This document shows, in pieces, positions 50,461-64,000 of a DNA stretch of 64,000 bases. Source of the stretch: Paralichthys olivaceus (taxonomy: Eukaryota; Chordata; Actinopteri; Pleuronectiformes; Paralichthyidae); the NCBI RefSeq assembly GCF_024713975.1, contig NC_091097.1:6814861-6878860 (forward strand), given 5' to 3'. The notes beneath the pieces were generated by a model. The model saw only the letters and a program-made list of their open reading frames with translations. It did not search any database and was not told the DNA's origin. Position 1 is the stretch's first letter. Every line of letters starts with the position of its first letter. The translations under genes were made by a program, and so were the position numbers.

Positions 50461-53400
50461 AATGATAATAATAATGTAACTATGAGTGGGATTGCAGTCA
50501 AGGCAGGTTTAGCTTTCAACATTTACAATCAACTAGAGTCACAACTCACAGATTCAATGTAGATCTGCATTAACCTGAAAATGAACTGAGCAGCATTTAT
50601 ACATGAATTACCTTTGTTACACCTTATTTGTCATGAGCTACACTCATTCAAGTATTGGAAGATCTGAGTCACAGTACTGTTAAACTGATGAGCTACAAAT
50701 ATCAATGTAATATGAGTAATATTATAGATTACCACATCTGAAAAGAATGTGACTTGATCAGTTTGAATCTGGATGTAGACTGTATTTGTGTCTTTTTGCT
50801 CTTGGTTACATCTATTCAGTAAGAGCAGGCTGTTGACCTTTTACTGCCACAGAAATCTTGAGTCTCATGTTGCAGTTTGATTTTAAATGATTTCCAGGAA
50901 TTCCATGCATATTAAGATTTTCACTTCTGGAAATTGATGATATTCTTTCGAATTGTTTCGGTTTTCTTTTTAACTGTTTAATCGTTGATCCATGAAATGT
51001 CAAAAGAAAAATGTCAGTATTCAAAGGTTGTTCATAATGGTTGTCACTTTTTATTTGAAATTAAACCATTCGATGATGGGGGGGGGGGGGGTATATTCAG
51101 CTTGTAATGGCCAATTCTAATTCAAAATATACAGTGTAGAGCTGCAACAGATGGTGTGAATAATTTGTATCATTATCCAGGGGGATCACTGTTGGTGTGA
51201 CCTATTGCCTGCCCTCTTGACCCATCAGTTAATTAAGCCCGTAATGTTACGTTATTTTGCTGAAAATGAGGGACGCTAGCAAGCAAAGCCACCCTGAGCG
51301 GACAATCATGACACTTGTGCATCTGAGAAGCGGCTTGTGGAAATATTTTGAGTTCAAAACTGTAGACTGTAAAGTAATGATCAAAGTTGAGGCTGATTGT
51401 TGTCTTTGTACCATGCAACTGCCTTATAACAATTAGCAGCAGCTAAGGAGGCACCACAGATGAGCGCTGCAACGTAAAGGTTCAACCTTGACTGCATGCA
51501 TGTTGAAGGGGCTTTGACTGTTTGAATGAATTTTGTGTATGTACAATTATATCATATTCCTTCAAACTTGATTTCTGGAAAACTGACAGCCCTAGTGTTC
51601 AGTTTATTATTATTATTATATATGACAAAGAGGAGCAGCACATTCTATTTTATAATTTGTTAGAATTTTCACTGTCTTTGCTGAAAAATAATCGAAATAG
51701 ATTTTTCTAGTCAATTTAATAAGTAACTATTAGACCAATCATTTACTGCAATGGCATATTGGATCTGGGGATTTTCGAGTTACGGGAGCTGAATCCTGTG
51801 TAATCTGACCAGAACTGTGATAAGAATATAATACACACGTAACTCTGTAAACAATTTCTGATTATAAGATTTACAGAAAAATGTGTGGAATGCTGCGGCC
51901 TTTCGGTACAGTAGGAAACATTCTCAAACACAGCCGGAGCCAGCTTTTCATTTTTCCTTTAATTACATCGGCCTACAGAGCAGAGTTGTGATATGATAGG
52001 ACAGGGTCATATGATGGGCCGTCTCACTTTCTATTTAAAGCCTGGATGGATATTCCAGCTGATTCAGATCCTTATCAACGAGATGTTCCATTTGTTTGTC
52101 AGGCCTCAAAACTGACTAGTGATGCATGTACAATGTAAACAGCGCCCTGGGATCACATGTGCTTTGATGAGCTCTTCATTGTGTTTAGAGTAGACTCTGT
52201 TTTCCTGACTGGACCTCAGCTATATGTAATCCAAGATATTTAAAGCTCCTACGCCTGTTACAGTTGGACTGATCCTTTCACATTGAGAGATGCTCAATCC
52301 ACGCTAATTGGAAAAGCAACAACGGTGTATTATATGTATAGCCGCAGTGATGTGCTTTTCATACCTTTGGACAGATGCTGCCCCTGGAGCTCTGATCCAT
52401 ATGTCAGCTGCAGCAAAGCTACAAGTGAGCAGGTCCCTGCTTCTGTCTGCCAGGAGAACATGTGATTTTCATAATTTTATTCTGTTAAGTCTTAAGGGCG
52501 TTAATGCCAAGCTTGCTCAGCCCTGTCTCCATCTTCAGCCAACCGAGTCTCTATTTGACTCCCCTTAGTAACCATCTTGCATGTTTTCTGACGCGCCTTT
52601 GACCTCAAGCTGGGTTCAAAGATAATCATGTTGACAGAGAGGCTACTAGAAGGCACTGTCATCCTCTTTGCCCTCTGCCTGTTGCTGCTGCCGAGCTCCT
52701 CCCGACTTCTCCCCACTCCTCTCTGATGACTTGCTCTGTCTCTTCTCTCTCTGTCACTGCAGCGACACACCTCCCCGGCGCCTTCTGAGAGCAAAGGAAA
52801 AAAAACACCCAGGTTCCCAAAAATAGAAAACTGCATGCATGACTGCACTCAAGACACATGCATTGAGATAAACACACACATAGAGAGCCACTGAAATATA
52901 TGTATACATGACAGAGCACAAGCTCGCAGACCGACGACATTTCCATGACACTCCAGGGACCCGAGTCAGCGTTTGAGTGACATTGTGATGAATGACCGCG
53001 GGGAGGATTGTGGGGTTATGGGAGTCAATGTGATGTGACTGATGGAACTGGAGCAGCACTGCACAAATGGGAAATAGCATCGGTGTGCGCATTTCCACCT
53101 ATAAGCATGTATTATGTGTCTCATCAGATGTGCAGGCTGCTCATCTCGTTAATTCACACGCTCATACGAGAGCATGTCTGCAACCCACCCAACCTGATTC
53201 ATCCTTAATAAGCAGTTTGGTCAACTTGTTTTTTTTAAGGATTTTAGAAAGGAGGGTGCGTCTTGAGCTAAATTCAGCATTCTGCCATCCAGACAGAAAG
53301 TGAAGAGCATGTACAGAAGCCTTCTTTCGGCCTGTTTAGAGGTTCTTTTAAATCCAGCATCTCTGAAAGAACGCTGAGTGGTCAGGGTGCAGCTTCATCC

Positions 53401-53569
53401 CTGTTAGTAAGGTGTGACTGAGGATCAGTGAGCAAGTTGTAGTACTGAAGAGAAAATCCAGTCAAGTGTCTCTCACAGAACTGGACCTATTTATGGTGGG
53501 GGGTGGGCTTTATGGTATTATTTTAATGTACGTTGTGAGTATATTGTGAATTATATTCATACAGCTCCA

Positions 53570-53725
53570 TTCCTTTGTTCAAACTGTAGACTGGTTATAA
53601 AGATGCATTACGTGACAGCTCCTAAAAGGTGAAGACAAATTGTCTTGATTGACCCCTGGTGGCTTACTGCAGTGTTGGTCATAAACCGTACCTCCATGTT
53701 AACAAATGGGACATGGACCAAACTA
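53570..53725. repeat. Dispersed fish repeat fragment
   Basis: Contains TTGATTGACCCCTGGTGGCT, ACTGCAGTGTTGGTCATAAA and AATGGGACATGGACCAAACT, a block I recognise as recurrent in fish genomes and probably related to the element at 14,040-14,500. The family name is unknown to me. Confidence 0.45.
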
Positions 53726-55344
53726 AATAGAAAGTGTGTATCACCTTGATCTATTTTATGCAATTCTCATCTTTCCAATAACTTAGCTTTTAATAAGTTG
53801 TTTGATAAAAACAGGATTCAAAGTAACAATTAACAGCTCAGACCTCAGAGCTTGATAGAGCGCTTCCATCCCCAGATTGCTCCTGTGCAGACTCCCTCAA
53901 TAGCGGGAGGAAATGGAGATGTGTCGTCCATCATTATGTTCAGTCTTTGTGTCAAACAAACAACCAAATGAACATATGTTTTCAAAAAAATGTGTGTATG
54001 GGGATGCGACAAGACAGAATATATATATTTTTTTCATGAAGTTGCAAATATACAACTGTGCAGATAGCTTGAGTAAGATGGTAAGACCACCATGAGAGGG
54101 TGGGTGAAGAAGAGAAAAACAGGAAAAGAGAGGCTGATTATGAGTTAACATCAAGTTGTATAGACAATAGGGATTTGATGGTCACTTCAAACACAAGTGC
54201 ACAGTCAGTGAAGTTAGATGTGTTAGGATCTAGGTGCCTGATCACAACTCAATATTTTCCTGCGGTAAAAATATTGTCATTTTGATTTTAATCACAAAAG
54301 TTAATCTTAGAAAAGGTCTGATGTCATTGTGAGTTAATTATGCGTCACGAGTATTGGAATTAGTGGACTCCCTCTTGCCCGTGTTTGTTTTTGCTGCGTG
54401 TGATTACAACCGTGGTTAAAAGCTGATTGATCACCCTGACAAGCTGCATCAGTGTCAGCTAGAGCGGATTATCTCAGTGAGCCTGGCCTGCGCTCACTGC
54501 ATGCCTCAGTTATATAAATATAAAGACCCCTGGAGCACTGCAGACCAGGGAGGACCCTATCACACATCACATGCCTTAATGTGAAACCTGATCGCAGCCA
54601 GACCCTGAGCTCTGTATCACACAGACACTAATTAGCCAGTCGTCTGTTCCCCTTACCACAGCCTTGTTGGATCAGTGCTGCAAATGTAATGGTACTGGCT
54701 GTTTACAGCAACAGCAATTAGCCATTACACACAACCCATGGCCTTATCTCTTCACTCGCTGATTATTGCAGGGCTAGATTTGCCTCGCTCTAACCAGCAC
54801 AGTCGCACAAAACAACTGTGAGGCTTGTGTTCTTTTATAATCTGTCCTCCCACTCCTCCTCTGGTCGCTCCATCACACTAACTGCATTTCATCATCTCTA
54901 GATTCATTTCTCAACATTTGAAAGCCCAACGCATCACATTAGGTTTTACTGGGTGTACTGTATTAATCACTAATGTGGCATTAACATGACATTTTACATT
55001 CCCGGCGGCATAATGTCTGAGTCTCTTAAAGGGCATGGAAAGTACCGCTGCCAACCATAAGCCCACCGCTCTGAAACACCCCGCAGAGGCAGCAGCAACC
55101 TGTGCTATTGAACCAGCTGGAAAGAAAAGCTGGAGAGCAGCCACAGACTGACAGCTCACTGTGGATAGGTGGTAGATGCTGCAGCTGTTTGCAGTGGTGG
55201 ATTTTTGTAGAGGTGTTGATAAAGTGTGTACTGTTAAGCTGAAATCAGGAGTCATTTCTCTTGAGGAGATTTCCTCATCCTCAAATAGACTTCACATCGA
55301 TGGTGTGTGTTGCACTGTGACCTCACAAAAGACATCTGGCATTA

Positions 55345-55400
55345 AAGGCCCAGTGTGTAGGATTCAGGAAGATCCATCAGCAGAAGTTGAATAATAATGA
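55345..55400. repeat. Possible terminal fragment of the short dispersed element
   Basis: AAAGGCCCAGTGTGTAGGATTC resembles the terminal AAAGGTTCAGTGTGTAGAATTT of copies A-D, but the rest is absent. Confidence 0.3.
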
Positions 55401-58400
55401 ATATAATATTATATCATACATTATCATATGTTATGTTTTCATTTGATGTTTTCGTTGTATATAATCACATGAAACTAAGAATCAATTTCTTTTTACAGTT
55501 TTTGGACTTTCTTACTGAAATGAAATTTGTAGTAGCAGTTTGCTCCAATTGGAAAAACGCGGATTACTTTTATTTCAAAGAGAAACTATAAATAAAGCAC
55601 TGAATGGAAGCTGAGTCTTCAGTTCATGAAGCTGAACCTCATCCATCACCTGTCCTCCTGCATGATCTGCTCTGCTTGCTCCACACCTGGTCAAGAGTGT
55701 GTTTTGCTGCGTCAATGCAGATGATGACTATATAAGCAGCAAAGGCAGTTCTGAGCGTACAGTGGTCAGACGTGATTTCATGCAGCCTGCAGTGATACTG
55801 TTCCTGTCTTCTGTTCCCTTCATGTCTCAGTCTTCTTTTTCCCCCCTCCATAATTTACCAGAGAGTCTGAGCTGAGTGTTAGTTGCTCAGATCGGATGTT
55901 GAAAAAATCACATGCCCTTCTTAAGCAGGCTGACAGGCTCTTTTCGACTTTCTTTTTGTCCACCTGTCTGTCTCTGTTTAATCTCTGTAAGCTGCCCAGG
56001 AGCTCTTTTGATCTCGCTGTTCAGACTCACCTGAGAGCTGTCTGCCTGAGGCCTCCAGGGCCTGTTTGCAGGGGTAAAACGATTTAGACTGCTTTAATGG
56101 AAAGGGACCAGTGCTTAAATGGATATCTCGATGTGTAGAGTTGCAGTGTTTTTCATCATTAGGGCTAAAGGCGTCACATTTTGGGAATCCAGGAATGTAT
56201 GTTCCTCTGCTGTTAAACTTAAATATGATTATTGTTTTTAATTAATGTAATTAATTAATCAGACTTCACATACCCTTTAAATGTTAGGGTCCATCATTGT
56301 TCAAACAAATTCCTGAGGTTGCTTTCCTGGAATACCTTCTTGTCGATAAATACAGAGACTATTTGAAGAGCTGCTGTTATTTTCAATCCAGACATTTTTT
56401 GACTACTGTGACTTCTCCGTCTACCTGAAATACCAGTCTAAAACTTTAAATGTCAAGATATCTTTTCAACAATGCCACCTGCCATTACTGGCCCCGCCGT
56501 CTCCAGGTGCAGCCGCTGTCCTGCTGGAACGGATCATAACATGCGTGTCAGGAGAATGTGCAGTCTTTTTGTCAAAATGATGCCCGTGTGCAGGACAGCT
56601 TGACTGGAAATCACAGGTATTGGTCCCACGTGGCCAAAGTTGGAAAGATTCTCTGCGTCTGCCGTTTTTTGTTTGACAGGGATATTTATCTTTTATCTTA
56701 TGTTGTGAATCCATCGCTAATTACAGGCTGAATGAATGATGAGTCTATTTACGTTTTATTTGGCTAACACCAAAAATGGATGTAGTAAACATGAGAGATA
56801 TGATGTTTGTCAGGTATAGGGTTATATTGAAAAGGGAAAATATTTGGTCATTGTTATTAATTCTCGAGCGGGTTAGCAACTTATCATGAAGACATTGTTT
56901 GCCATCATCTGTCCAGAACTGATGCTGTAGGTGCAAGTACCTTTGACAAAATAAATCTAGGATGTCTAGTTTCAGTAATTTATATATAATCTATACAAAT
57001 GCTTATACTATCATTTTATCTTTTATTGATAAAATGTTTTTTCATAAGTAAGGGGTGTTATAGTTGAGCGATGCATATTATATTAAGCTGTTAATGTTTG
57101 TTTACTTAAAAGATAAAGGAAATAGTCTATTTGTTGATTAACTGAAATTAAATAGTTTCATTGTTAATAAAAAGAATCGTAATATGCAGCCTGCCCTATG
57201 TAACGCACCATTTAATGTACTCCTAATGATTACACACACACTGCATCACTGTTTCCTTGTTTGTCACACAACCAACCACACAACTCATCTCATCCTGCCT
57301 TTAACTTGCTTTTAACTAGGCATGAGACGGCACCACTCTGTGTGTCAGTGACCTTCCTCCAGTCCACTGTATTATTAACGCACATCTCCATACTGAGCTC
57401 AACCTGCTCTACTACGACTGAGACTGCCTGCCAGTCGTCGTCACGATGAATAAATGTCCACAAAGTTCCCATATCAAACAATGCCTCTGCTGCCCGTCTG
57501 CTGTCAGTACATATTCATAACAAGTCCAACTCTACACCTGCCAACCTTCCAGCATCAGCGCTGATGCTGACAATGAGCTGGCATAGTCACTTCACGGGTT
57601 TGCACTCATCTCGTCAGGAACACCAGCCGGTATCACCACCAGTGGTATGGGAAACGTTGTTGTAACATGACATGATGGAGACAGTTACTAATGGTTCTAG
57701 TCGCCCTACGGTGCCGCATGTGGTATCTCGGAAAGCAGTTTGGATCCAGATCCGAGGACATCCCACCAAACGTTCCCTGAATAATGGATGGGGAGGGAAC
57801 TGAGGCAGCAACTGACAAAGCAGAACTAAGTGTCAATGCTGAAGAGAGAAAGTAAAGAGCTGACACAAATTTAGCGAGATATTATTAGACTGAGAGAATA
57901 TTAGAACAGAAACAAGAGGTGGAAAAAGAGAAAAGTACAACTGATGATGGCTTGAAGTGAAATAAGCAACTGTACTGACTCACTGATGTTTGGCTGCTCA
58001 TTTACTAACGCCATGTATATGAATATTTTCTTTAAAATTTCATCATAGGGAAAAAAAAAGTAAGACAAGATTAGGTGTTGTAAATTATTCATCCAAATGA
58101 GTTCTCGAAGGTCCCACTCCAAGTGCTGGTGAATCCACACACTGATGAAAGGTCAGAAGTTCAGCAAATCAGACACATACATCTGAGACCTGGATGTGCA
58201 GTAAACACAAGCACATCTCATCAGGCTCTTACAAGCTCTTTGTCGTCACCATGTGAACAATTTTCCTCCTAAGCAAGGTAATGGGTGCATTCTGTGTACT
58301 ACCTGTGTTCTCACCCTGCTGCATTGTTTATCTCTAGCGTCCACATGGAAACAAGGTTTTGTGAGTATGCACCTGGAGGCAAGATCTGGAGAATGTGTTA

Positions 58401-60796
58401 TACAGAGGACTTAGGAGACAGAAGATATAGATAAAACCAAGATAACAATGGGTAAAGACACTGTTGATACTCTCCACAGTGCAGCCAGCTAACATAAGAG
58501 GGAAGCAGTGAGGGATGTTTAGGTTAAGACATTACAAGGTCTCAGGACATTGTTGTCATTTATTAGACTTCAGGTTTTGGGGTCAGTCTCTCAAAACGTC
58601 AACAATCACAGATTTTAGTTTTTACCTTTCTGTTTAACTGCATCACACAACTGTTAGATCCCACCGTGTGTGTGTGTGGGAGCTTTCCCTTGTAATTATA
58701 GTAGATGTCGGCCATGTCCTCCTCCTTGTTCTCATGGGTCATAAGCTAAATCTAAGTAAAGCTCATCAGGTTTATTGACACACTAATTTGAACCAATTCT
58801 CTGCCAAACCATCCAAGAGCCTTCCTGCTATGAAGGTCATGTGGTGCCAAAGAGAAAAGAAAGTCCTGAGTGCAGCCTTTTTCTATGTATATATAATGTG
58901 TGCATGTGAATTGGCGTATGACAGTATAGGCCCATATAATGTTTCTTTTATTACTGTATTCCATACACACAATGATAAATGTTGTCTCCCCTTTCTCCAC
59001 TGTGTATATTTGAGCCATTTCTTTTCAGATATAAGATGCATCAGCAGTCGTTCGCTGTTTGCATCTTGAAGATTGTATTGCTATATGGTGTTGTGGACAA
59101 TGTCTGAATTAAGGGTTGTTTGGAGCATTTCACTGTATTTTTGTTGCTCTCCTACTTAAACTGTCCCTGTCCTGATTGACATGATTCCTGCGTAGGTGGT
59201 AAGAGGTTTGTGGTGTTTGAGTTTGTTGTGATGACTGGTCTGCAGCATAATTTGCATAGTGCAGATTTCTTGTGTGTGGCAGATTTTTAATACCCATGCA
59301 ACAAAATAGCCCCTCCTGTCTTTACAAGCTTCTTATTTGTCGTGGCTGCTTAGAGACCTTCTTCTGTTAGGAGTCACCGTGCTATGTGTTGCATTTATTC
59401 TCTTCCTCTGCCTTTTTGTGTTGCTTTCATGCAAATTTCATGCCTGCATCGATACAGTGTGGAAGAACACACAGCGCTGTTCAAGGGATGAAACACATTA
59501 CCATAAAGAATGTGAATTTGCAGCATAATGAAATAAACACTAGAGCATGATATGAAACAATAGACTTTATAACTTCACTTAGCACTTTCCACAAGAAAAC
59601 ATAGTGTGGGTATATCTTATGCATTAGAATATAATATTTTTCTCATCGATTCTACATAAAAATTGATTTTTTTTTGTTGATAAAATGTCAAAGATGGGGA
59701 AAATGCCACATCATAAAATATGTTGTATTGTTCAACAAAACCCAAAGTTATTCTGTATATGTAGAAACGTATATAATTCTTCTTTGAGAAGCTGTAAGTA
59801 GCAAATTAAATGTTTTTAGTATTGAAGTATTTTTACCTGTGACATCTGTTTGTTTATCAAATTAGAAATCAATTAATCTTCTGTCAAATGTAAAATCCAA
59901 TTATTAACTAATCATCCCAGCTCAAAATCCGACTTGTGCAATAAAAAGCCACTCCACTGTGCAGCCACAGTAACTGTGTGTAAGGAAAACATGGATTATA
60001 AATAAGTGTTGAAAGTCAGCTACTGACATTTGGATTGGAATGTATTGGTATTGTCATAATGCTATTAAAGTATGAGAAAAGATACATCAGGAAAATAATT
60101 ATCTAAGTGTCATAAGTTCAGCTGAAATGTTGGTGGAATATGCTATTATTGTTAGTTATTACATACACATGATTTATTTACTGCCTGCAATGCAATCGTC
60201 ATTCAGAACCAAACACATCCTCATGAGAACGTCGGTGTGTTTATTAACCCATTCAGACTGGATGATACAAATGTGTGTATCTCTATAGCCCAACCCATCG
60301 ATCAATGATGGAAAATTAAAAAAAAATGGTGCGGGGATTCTTGTCAAAAGAACAGGGGGATTATTCTTATTTTCAGAAGTCTAATTGAAACCCAGCTCAA
60401 GAACTCGGCACATCTTTTCCTCCAGCTTTGAATATGTTGCAGCGATTACGATTATTGTCGGAGGAAATATCAAGGTTTCACGATATTCACAATTATTGAT
60501 ACTATAGGAAAAGGAGAAAGATGAGCATTTTTTAAATTAAATGTTTTATTGTATTTCACACACATAACAGGTAAGCCTTCCCTATTACATTGAACTTTTT
60601 AAACATATACATTTTAGCATTCCCTATAACTGTCTTTTGAAACCAAACTAAGAACATAGTATCCACCTTTTGAAAATAAAATTAAAGATTATACATATAT
60701 ACTTTTGGAATGAAATGGGTCCCAGGCTGCAGGACCTCTTTTTCTGCATCAAAACTGTTGAACTATATAACACAAGGACTTCCTGTCCATATCTTT

Positions 60797-62560
60797 TCAG
60801 TCCATGGTATGGTGCAGAAATGTGAGCATGTTCACATTCTCAGTGCTCAGTCTTGACCTCTGAGGGGATAAGATGTGGCCACTTAAACTGAACACCCTTT
60901 CAGAAGGCACACTTGTAGCTGGGATGCACATGAACTTTCTGGCCAATTTTGAAAGGAGTGGCATTTCTTCCACATGTTCCTTCCACCAAGCCAGTGGGTC
61001 AGTGTCAGCACTGATTGCAGGCAAGGACAAATACAGTTTCACCTCAGAATCTACTCTGTCTTGTTTTGATGGAGATTAATTTGCTGTTGCTGCTCCTCTG
61101 TTCTGTCTTGCACTGGTGATTTTCTGCAACAATCCAGATAAACCTTTGCCTTCTTGGTGATGGAAGTGGTGCTGCTGCTCCCCTTCTCCTTCTCTATTAT
61201 CACCTTGTGTGGTGGCTACTGGAGGCTGTTCTGTGTGTGAAGGGTCTTCTAGTGCAACTGTCACAGCTTCATCCACACATGCCTTCACTGTGTCATCAAG
61301 ATTCTCAGTAAAGTTTCCTGTAAACCTAGGATCCACAAAACAGGAGATGCTAAGCACTCTTTTCATTCCCTCTGTGTACCTTAGCTGTAGCAGGTCTTCT
61401 CTTATTATCTGCTTCATCTGCTTGGTGCTGTCTCCTTCTTGTGTTTCTGTCTCTTGCTAGCTCTGCACAAACGGCGGCCTGCTGCTGCTTCAAGGATCTA
61501 GAGATCATTTCAAAGGTTGATCCCCACCTGTTGACCACATCGTGAATCAGTGCATGCTCAGGGATGTTCAAGTCAGCCTGTTTCTTCTTCAATTCTCGAT
61601 TCTTCTTCCAGATTTGAGAAAACCCCTGGACCAAATGTCGGCATGCTCTCACAGCAGATTCCACCCTCTGGATTTTGAGGACTTTGGAAATTGCTAGGTT
61701 TAAATTGTGGCCAGAACAAGAAAACCAAACACATGGGAAATTTCCAAAGGTCTTCATGGTTGTGGCATTGTCATTGTACTTCCTGAGAGACATTCTGTCT
61801 TGATCTTCCAGGTCTGGAGCATGTTTTCCACCATTTCAGCAATAGTCTCTGCTGTGTGGTCATCTGGGAAATACAGTGTCTCAAGGCAGTGAGTTTTCAG
61901 TTGCCAATCAGAGGTTACGTAGTGAACAGTAAAGCTTGTAAAGGGTTCTCCACCACTGCTGGTCCACAGATCTGTTGTTACACCAAACCATTCACCTTCT
62001 TCCAGCTGTTTCTCCACACTGGCTCTCACCTCCCTGTACATCCTTGAAATGGCATCATGTCCTTGGTGATGAAATATGCAGCAGCATGGTTTAGCTCTTT
62101 GGCTTGATTTGATGAGGAAGCATATTTCCTGGACTTGGCAAAGGACTCTTCAATGGTTGGTTGAGCTGCAGCAGCAGTAACTTTGGGCTAAAAATGAATT
62201 AAAAAAGAAAATTAGCTTAATCCGTGTCAAAGAGAGAGAGAGAGAGAGACCTATAGCAGACTTGATTTTACAACATTTCTTGTATAATGAACTAAAATAT
62301 GTATTATCATCAACTATATCCAGTTAATTTGTATATTGCAGTTTGACTATTTAAAAATAATAGGAGATGGTCAGAAGCTAAATGTAAACAAGGATTTCTC
62401 CACTCTGTGAACTCCTCTAATGGAGTTTTTGAGCCAGCGTACATTAGCTAGTTTAATTTTTTACCTACAGGGATGGATGATAATCTCAGATGTTCCAACA
62501 TTTTTGACATGTTGGAACCTTTAGCAGTCACTCTTGCCGGCATATTTTGCAGATTGGAAA
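60797..62560 (-). pseudogene. hAT-family transposase pseudogene
   Basis: Reading the minus strand: a BED-finger remnant (DGFPICKICRQ then TAKGSNMSKMLEHLR, about 62,575-62,470), a likely intron, then a second part from 62,188 (ACCEPTOR then PKVTAAAAQPTIEESFAKS), then KDMMPFQ, GEWFGVTTDLWTSSGGEPF, WFSCSGHNLNLAISK, DVVNRWGSTFEMISR and the C-terminal dimerisation region with SERVFSLSG. Breaks: a frameshift in the BED finger (~62,545), a deletion of about 30 codons with frame change (~62,040), frameshifts at about 61,785 and 61,445, and an in-frame TAA at 61,076-61,078. The gene is therefore dead. It was an autonomous-type element when inserted. Confidence 0.85.
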
Positions 62561-62729
62561 TCCATCTTTTTCAAGGGTACAGAATGCCTCTTCTCAACTT
62601 ACATTTCAGGCAAGTGGCTCGCACAGCTTTATTGTTCTCTCAGTATTAAGTGGCCTTGGATAAAATTAGTAAATCTACTCCGACCGGCTTATGTGGAACT
62701 TTTAGCACTCACGGCAAGCAGTAATATCC
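62514..62729. repeat. Two diverged copies of a BED-finger segment, ~181 bp apart
   Basis: Plus strand GGAACCTTTAGCAGTCACTC then TTGCCGG at 62,514 is echoed by GGAACTTTTAGCACTCACGG at 62,695. The first copy is the BED-finger coding stretch read on the minus strand; the second keeps a similar but interrupted frame. Confidence 0.5.
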
Positions 62730-62800
62730 AAATACTTTTCTGTTTTCTGTTATCTGTGTGTATATCTGAGTCCATTTAATTCCAGCTCTCCACAACAGAT

Positions 62801-64000
62801 GACCTGAGGCATCAGCAGCTACATAAAGTTTAATTGGTCTTTATCTGTGTAAATACTTGACACCTTGAGGCTACACTGACATGAGGCCTTATCTAAACAA
62901 GACTAGTAGGTAAAACTCATTAAACTGCATGAGGCAGTGTCAGAGGGCATTTACCCATAAATCCACAACAAGAGGAAAAGGCAATTAAGTTACATAATGG
63001 ACTGACTCTGACAACTTACCTTTATTTTCTACGGTGAATATCCCTGAGTTCAAGAGTAGAATATTAAGAACAGAAGCAAATGAATGTAGCCAAACAGAAT
63101 GACTCTGCTTATGACCGATGTGACTCTTTGCAGTGCCGTTTAGTGTTTCCAACACATCCATTTCATGTGGCCCAAAGCACTGGAATGATGAGTAAGAGAC
63201 TTTTGGGTTCACTTCCTAAGTTATTGTGTTCGACTGGCTGAAAATTATAAGATCTGAAGCAGTTTTGCTGCATCACTTCGGACAGTTGCAAAGCCAGTTC
63301 ATTACATTACAAAGCCACTTCCAATAGTTGCATTCAATCATGAGGGTACAAACCCAGAACAGCAAGGATCATGTAAGTACATTAGCTTAAAAAAAGCCAA
63401 ACTACAAAGTGCCACATGTAAGTGCATTTCAGTCACTGAAGTTTGATAGACGTATTTTTGCTGCTCGGGGGAGTTACAAAAAGTGGTTGGCATGCTTATC
63501 AATAAGTTTGACGAATGAACGTAAGCCTTTAAAGACATTTCATAATGACCAATATCTTGATCAAATGCAGGATTTATGGTCCCAACACTGAAAGCATTTC
63601 CCCCTCTAAACAACTCCCTCTCTAAGGAGTCTGTTTTCCTAATAATATTGGATGTGATGTCCACACAGTCATCAGGGGAAAAAAATGAATATGTCTTGTT
63701 TTGGTGATGGTCAGAAAAAGCCAACAGCTAGAAAATATGTTTATTCTTTACAGTTTTCCTAACCTACTCCCCAAAAAACTATTTTTTAACCACACAACAT
63801 CATGGTTTCATTTTGTAATCTGATCACGCAGAAGGACTAATACCTTTTATTTAGACTGTAAAGAAGAATGTAGGAATAAGATAATCATGGAGAATCTCTG
63901 AATTCCAGCCTCTGGGCTAGGTGGGAAACCTTGACATCATCCAGTAGTTTGTAAATTGCCACAAGTATTATTTCTAGAGCCATCTTGGTTTTTTGAAACC
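62801..64000 (+). other. asic2: asic2 intron 1 (right end of window), nothing recognised
   Basis: Ordinary AT-rich noncoding sequence. Short open frames at 62,985-63,212 and 63,338-63,724 lack known motifs. Confidence 0.5.

Larger units (their letters stand above)
48730..60479 (+). other. asic2: asic2 intron 1 (first part)
   Basis: No further asic2 exon is visible up to 64,000. The human gene's first intron is very long, so this is expected. Only AT-rich noncoding DNA, scattered repeat pieces and a G-run at about 51,079-51,091 were seen. Short open frames have no recognisable products. Confidence 0.7.
60480..62800 (-). mobile_element. Decayed hAT (BED/ZBED-like) DNA transposon
   Basis: A minus-strand hAT transposase relic sits within asic2 intron 1. 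The left flank holds GGTTTCACGATATTC and ATTATTGATAC, subterminal-looking sequence. Exact terminal inverted repeats and the target-site duplication were not identified, so the limits are approximate. Confidence 0.7.

Overview
This window is nuclear DNA from a ray-finned (teleost) fish. The evidence is compact introns with GT/AG ends, about 30-75% identity by eye to human orthologues, dense microsatellites, fish-type dispersed repeats and a decayed hAT transposon. There is no operon structure, rRNA, tRNA or CRISPR array. The gene set matches human 17q21.31 (UBTF, ATXN7L3, TMUB2, ASB16, HROB). Next to it lies asic2, whose human orthologue sits elsewhere on 17q.

Layout: ubtf (+, coding 2,664-7,498, 20 coding exons, 733 aa, six HMG boxes and an acidic tail); atxn7l3 (+, 12,640-18,436, 12 coding exons, 357 aa, SAGA deubiquitinase-module subunit); tmub2 (-, 23,714-22,582, two coding exons, 344 aa, membrane-anchored ubiquitin-like protein); asb16 (-, 29,382-26,567, six exons, 464 aa, ankyrin plus SOCS box); hrob (+, 31,126-39,757, ten exons, about 621 aa, MCM8-MCM9 recruiter); then about 8 kb of mostly noncoding sequence; then the first coding exon of asic2 (+, 48,154-48,729). 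The rest of the window (48,730-64,000) is asic2 intron 1, with no further asic2 exon seen. Every exon boundary listed was placed by reading frame plus GT/AG signal, and in each gene the exon phases sum to an intact frame.

Genes are packed in pairs. atxn7l3 and tmub2 converge, with candidate poly(A) signals about 150 bp apart. asb16 and hrob diverge from a 1.7 kb spacer. The genes do not form one pathway: ubtf drives RNA polymerase I, atxn7l3 is a chromatin deubiquitinase cofactor, tmub2 and asb16 belong to ubiquitin pathways, hrob acts in homologous recombination, and asic2 is a neuronal proton-gated channel.

Repeats: four copies of one short dispersed element, three of another, several of a third, a 3' LINE fragment (43,985-44,560), a roughly 55-bp minisatellite upstream of atxn7l3, long (TG)n and (CA)n arrays, and a multiply broken BED/hAT transposase gene in asic2 intron 1. 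I found no convincing previously undescribed system. The items most worth a check are an orphan promoter plus first exon at about 44.83-44.99 kb, the hrob/asic2 synteny break, a (CA)n array abutting a weak hrob donor, and the tandemly repeated BED-finger segment.
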